Origin: CAMDMI01 sp044379485
Lineage (GTDB): Bacteria > Bacteroidota > Bacteroidia > Cytophagales > Flexibacteraceae
Length of the DNA stretch: 64,000 nucleotides
Reading direction: 5' to 3'
NCBI GenBank assembly: GCA_044379485.1
Contig: JBIPOE010000011.1
Coordinates: forward strand, 1-64,000
The notes below the pieces were generated by a model. It was not told where the DNA came from. It did no database searches and was given only the letters and a program-made list of their open reading frames with translations. This document shows positions 63,701 through 64,000 of the stretch, piece after piece. Both the position numbers and the translations under genes were made by a program. Numbering within the stretch: position 1 is the stretch's first letter; the number at the start of each line of letters is the position of its first letter.

Positions 63701-64000
63701 GGCTGGAGAATGGTATTTTTGTCTGGTCCTAATTGTATTAGAAACAGTGCAGGTGCTGCCCCATCCTATGGTGTAGCAACTGAAGGATTGACCCATACAG
63801 GTAACTGGTTTGCAGACAATAACTACTGGTATTTTGGTTTTAACTGGCAACTGGAAGGTCGTTGTGCATCTTCACGCTCATCTGTTCTTGCAACAGTTAC
63901 TACCCCGCCTGTTTTGGTTGCTTCACCTTCGGTAACAATTTGTGATGGACAATCAACAACCATTACTGCATTTGGTCCTACATATTCAACTTTCACATGG
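57725..64000 (+). CDS. Giant modular surface protein, 3' end beyond the window
   Basis: An open frame of 2092 codons that is still open at the last base, so the gene is incomplete. Start ATG 57725, then a signal peptide (basic residues, hydrophobic 16-27, cleavage near SHA-T). Residues 36-930 are two copies of a beta-helix-like, Gly/Thr-rich repeat region (about 57830-58870 and 59440-60530) sharing TNG-RVD-W and AGTNRFL. Next come two tandem copies of a BNR-associated-N-like domain plus a GEVED domain (GFGETEDYRVNI; FGETEDYIVTI), then Ig/PKD-like modules with Cys pairs. A surface adhesin or sensor is likely; a T9SS sorting tail is expected beyond the end. Confidence 0.85.
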   Translation, partial: MFNFYKRESRWLRGIPVAIAMSLVSSIWSHAATFYSKAASTDFTAVGSWGANTDGTGAAPASISNADDFIIQNGSVMNLNTGSAAVRTLVINAGSLTVGSNTLTVSLATTNISLLTVNTGGTLTVTGGTININGQLNILNTAIFNQSGGTISVDGNDNGVALNSVTGVIINITSSALTCTGGVLRIVDPHVTTTRCFGYNNGTTVNASGTHVFEVGDGVSTQTGGTNGFRVDPWSGSGKFNFNDLRINTAAGTNRFLSQQFGGFVILQDLLVNLGEARFNSTYAVRRNITVAATGTLTTLSTLTFGGDGVASNLAQVVSGTGVFRNLAASPTANFSGVTINNTNASGVTFSGANSLLSGANTGTASATLTFTSGLLNTGGGIFISGVSAGGVGGGISWTSGGFTTGSIYRRWLGTTSLTVGATPTAVAFPFANGTSSRRVLMNRSAGWTTGGWIQATYTHAAGLTPSVFADGAYNVDVRTNAGWTFTSGGTINLGVTTLAVGLQGEGLVVTSTVGTPPRFIQAAGAVGTHAAGTGTTAAPFANRSGLNLALLNNGGNPHHIGINNADLGLYSIASGAWENAGTWSTGVPGPASNPLISPGNTVTVNAALAEALNVTVAGTLVVSGNTLNVGGASGTGVTVNNGGALTVSGGTLNVGPQDNSFCNRTVSLLAGSAFTVSSGTVNLAGNLTASSGMTYTQSGGNINVDGNANGVGGNSTASTLMNLNAASLTSVNMTGGTLTFIDPPTTTANTLTLSGGTNGNMNVTSGHTIRFGDGVSSTAGGTNGWRVDTWFNTSGMQFGNLEVNGPAGTNRFLTGAYQQPVIQDVTVNSGGECRIASLFLGRNLLVNGGGTLTSTTTLGFVAAGFLNGGSLVFAASPNAQTIGGAGTFRNLTAAPTGNLTALTVNNSNGTGVTMNIPLVMTGALNMTAGRLNTTLTNILTIESALSNTFPGGSNGFVTGPMRSRIPASFTNYAAVFPVGKTAANWLIFFNATTNAGGPVTIQVETNNTLGAPTAFDASLLAVNANREWVTSIVSGVEANLTSYSVQAYDGAIVTGNALSAIKTPATQFSIYGNGSDFNAGTAPLGPFLVTSVPPLAGSTFPERIGFGTTGPLNVSSVTMEQSTVPSITGGVSRSSTNNNLARVIISAVGSSGTIALEDLTFTYTGTAPSGDITAVTLWNGTFGAPGTQIASTTISGGQIEFTGLAAPIVGGNNYFWLRFNVSGSAGLGNTVDVTILSGDASNWTLSGTTATPPLPLLTLNPTGNRIIDYCAPTYSTGCGTGADAITNVSLGTLTNASGCTGTPFYTFYNAATVPNLDQGATVSISITYGTDGSQASGVWIDFDQSGTFDVSEFFSTGLVTGGSSTSTFNIIVPPGATLGQTRMRIRGGDDVAVTSGVPCGASGSGFGETEDYRVNISSPTPKSLTAITATQQTGGMARSTTNNNLLRVELDAAGSAGTLTLSQIRFTLTGTSLADLAASGISLWTGTSTAPSAQIGTSQNPTATVNFTGLTTTLNSGFTYLWLRVNTSAVGVIGNLVDATIAVNDITISATGGAIAPGLQPTVLVDPAGERFIDYCAPTYSSGPGTTDQMTNVTLAGFSATLNNTSGASTTPFYTFFNAVTVPDLLQGVTYPISITFGSDGTQWSAVWLDFNQNGLFDASEFFGPSSAAAGLGTSTFNIIVPPGATLGNTRMRVRGGNDSQMNSGNPCGAATSSFGETEDYIVTIIPPPNCTTLLPFPASATTASAATVCNGGNVTFGLTVGMPNGSGITYQLQRNGVDQGAAQSSVPFSAVVTAGGNWGIVVKCNGTTQVTATTVALTVISPVVTPGAAVSRCGFGTLSPSASSATGGATLRWYTTATLGTEVGSGPSPNVYITPSLPAPSTTTYYVESTVNLGSAASGPASPAIGAFAAGIAPGAGIFQTFNTASAVTIQSIDLYPIAAGDMIVELRNSSNVTVATATRSITAGEANSTGTSIGTPLTMTLNFNVPAGTGWRMVFLSGPNCIRNSAGAAPSYGVATEGLTHTGNWFADNNYWYFGFNWQLEGRCASSRSSVLATVTTPPVLVASPSVTICDGQSTTITAFGPTYSTFTW

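Overview
The window comes from an AT-rich member of the Bacteroidota, probably a free-living Cytophagales/Chitinophagales-type bacterium rather than a gut Bacteroidales. This rests on the last 42 residues of a type IX secretion (T9SS) sorting domain, a bacteroidotal LptD-like protein, bacillithiol synthesis (bshC), a membrane pyrophosphatase, promoters of the TTTG-N19-TAnnTTTG kind, and genes without obvious Shine-Dalgarno sites. The exact family cannot be fixed from the sequence alone.

Layout. 0.2-3.4 kb: an SDR epimerase/dehydratase, a TPR protein and a phosphosulfolactate-synthase-like ComA. 3.5-9 kb: an envelope block in which lptD is followed by a sugar O-antigen type acetyltransferase and a UDP-sugar dehydrogenase, with a divergent amidase. 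9-15.2 kb: an AT-rich membrane protein, trpF-trpB without trpA, a family 2 glycosyltransferase and the diadenylate cyclase cdaA. 15.4-19.8 kb: a TetR regulator, an ABC1/UbiB-type kinase, and a decayed MacA/MacB-like efflux cassette carrying several stop mutations and lacking its permease. 19.8-32 kb: mostly housekeeping (tsaD, ispH, coaX, glyA, nrdB) with an OmpA/TPR lipoprotein, a DNA-binding-domain-only LysR protein convergent with a cytosolic binding-protein-like gene, and a CpsB-type phosphatase. 32-36.9 kb: hppA, tRNA-Arg with a half-tRNA beside it, and a secreted GH42 beta-galactosidase.

37.2-38.7 kb is a genomic scar: a 21-bp tandem array, the broken 3' end of a caspase-like peptidase gene, a RelE/HigB-type toxin gene with one stop mutation, its intact antitoxin gene, and a second copy of the caspase gene tail. 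38.7-49 kb is housekeeping again (RluA, bshC, der, feoAB, hpt), with a MazEF-like module and a PD-(D/E)XK nuclease. 49-64 kb is a secretion/surface region: subtilase, TolC, a palindromic intergenic repeat, a 1228-residue T9SS cargo protein, a small secreted protein, and a giant modular surface protein of at least 2092 codons that runs off the window end.

The most notable non-routine points are the tail-to-tail caspase/toxin scar, the 21-bp array, the half tRNA, the pseudogenised efflux cassette, the ComA homologue coupled to a TPR gene, the LysR-HTH/binding-protein pair, and trpB and nrdB lying apart from their usual partner genes. I did not find a convincing wholly new multi-gene system; the best candidates are stated with tests below.
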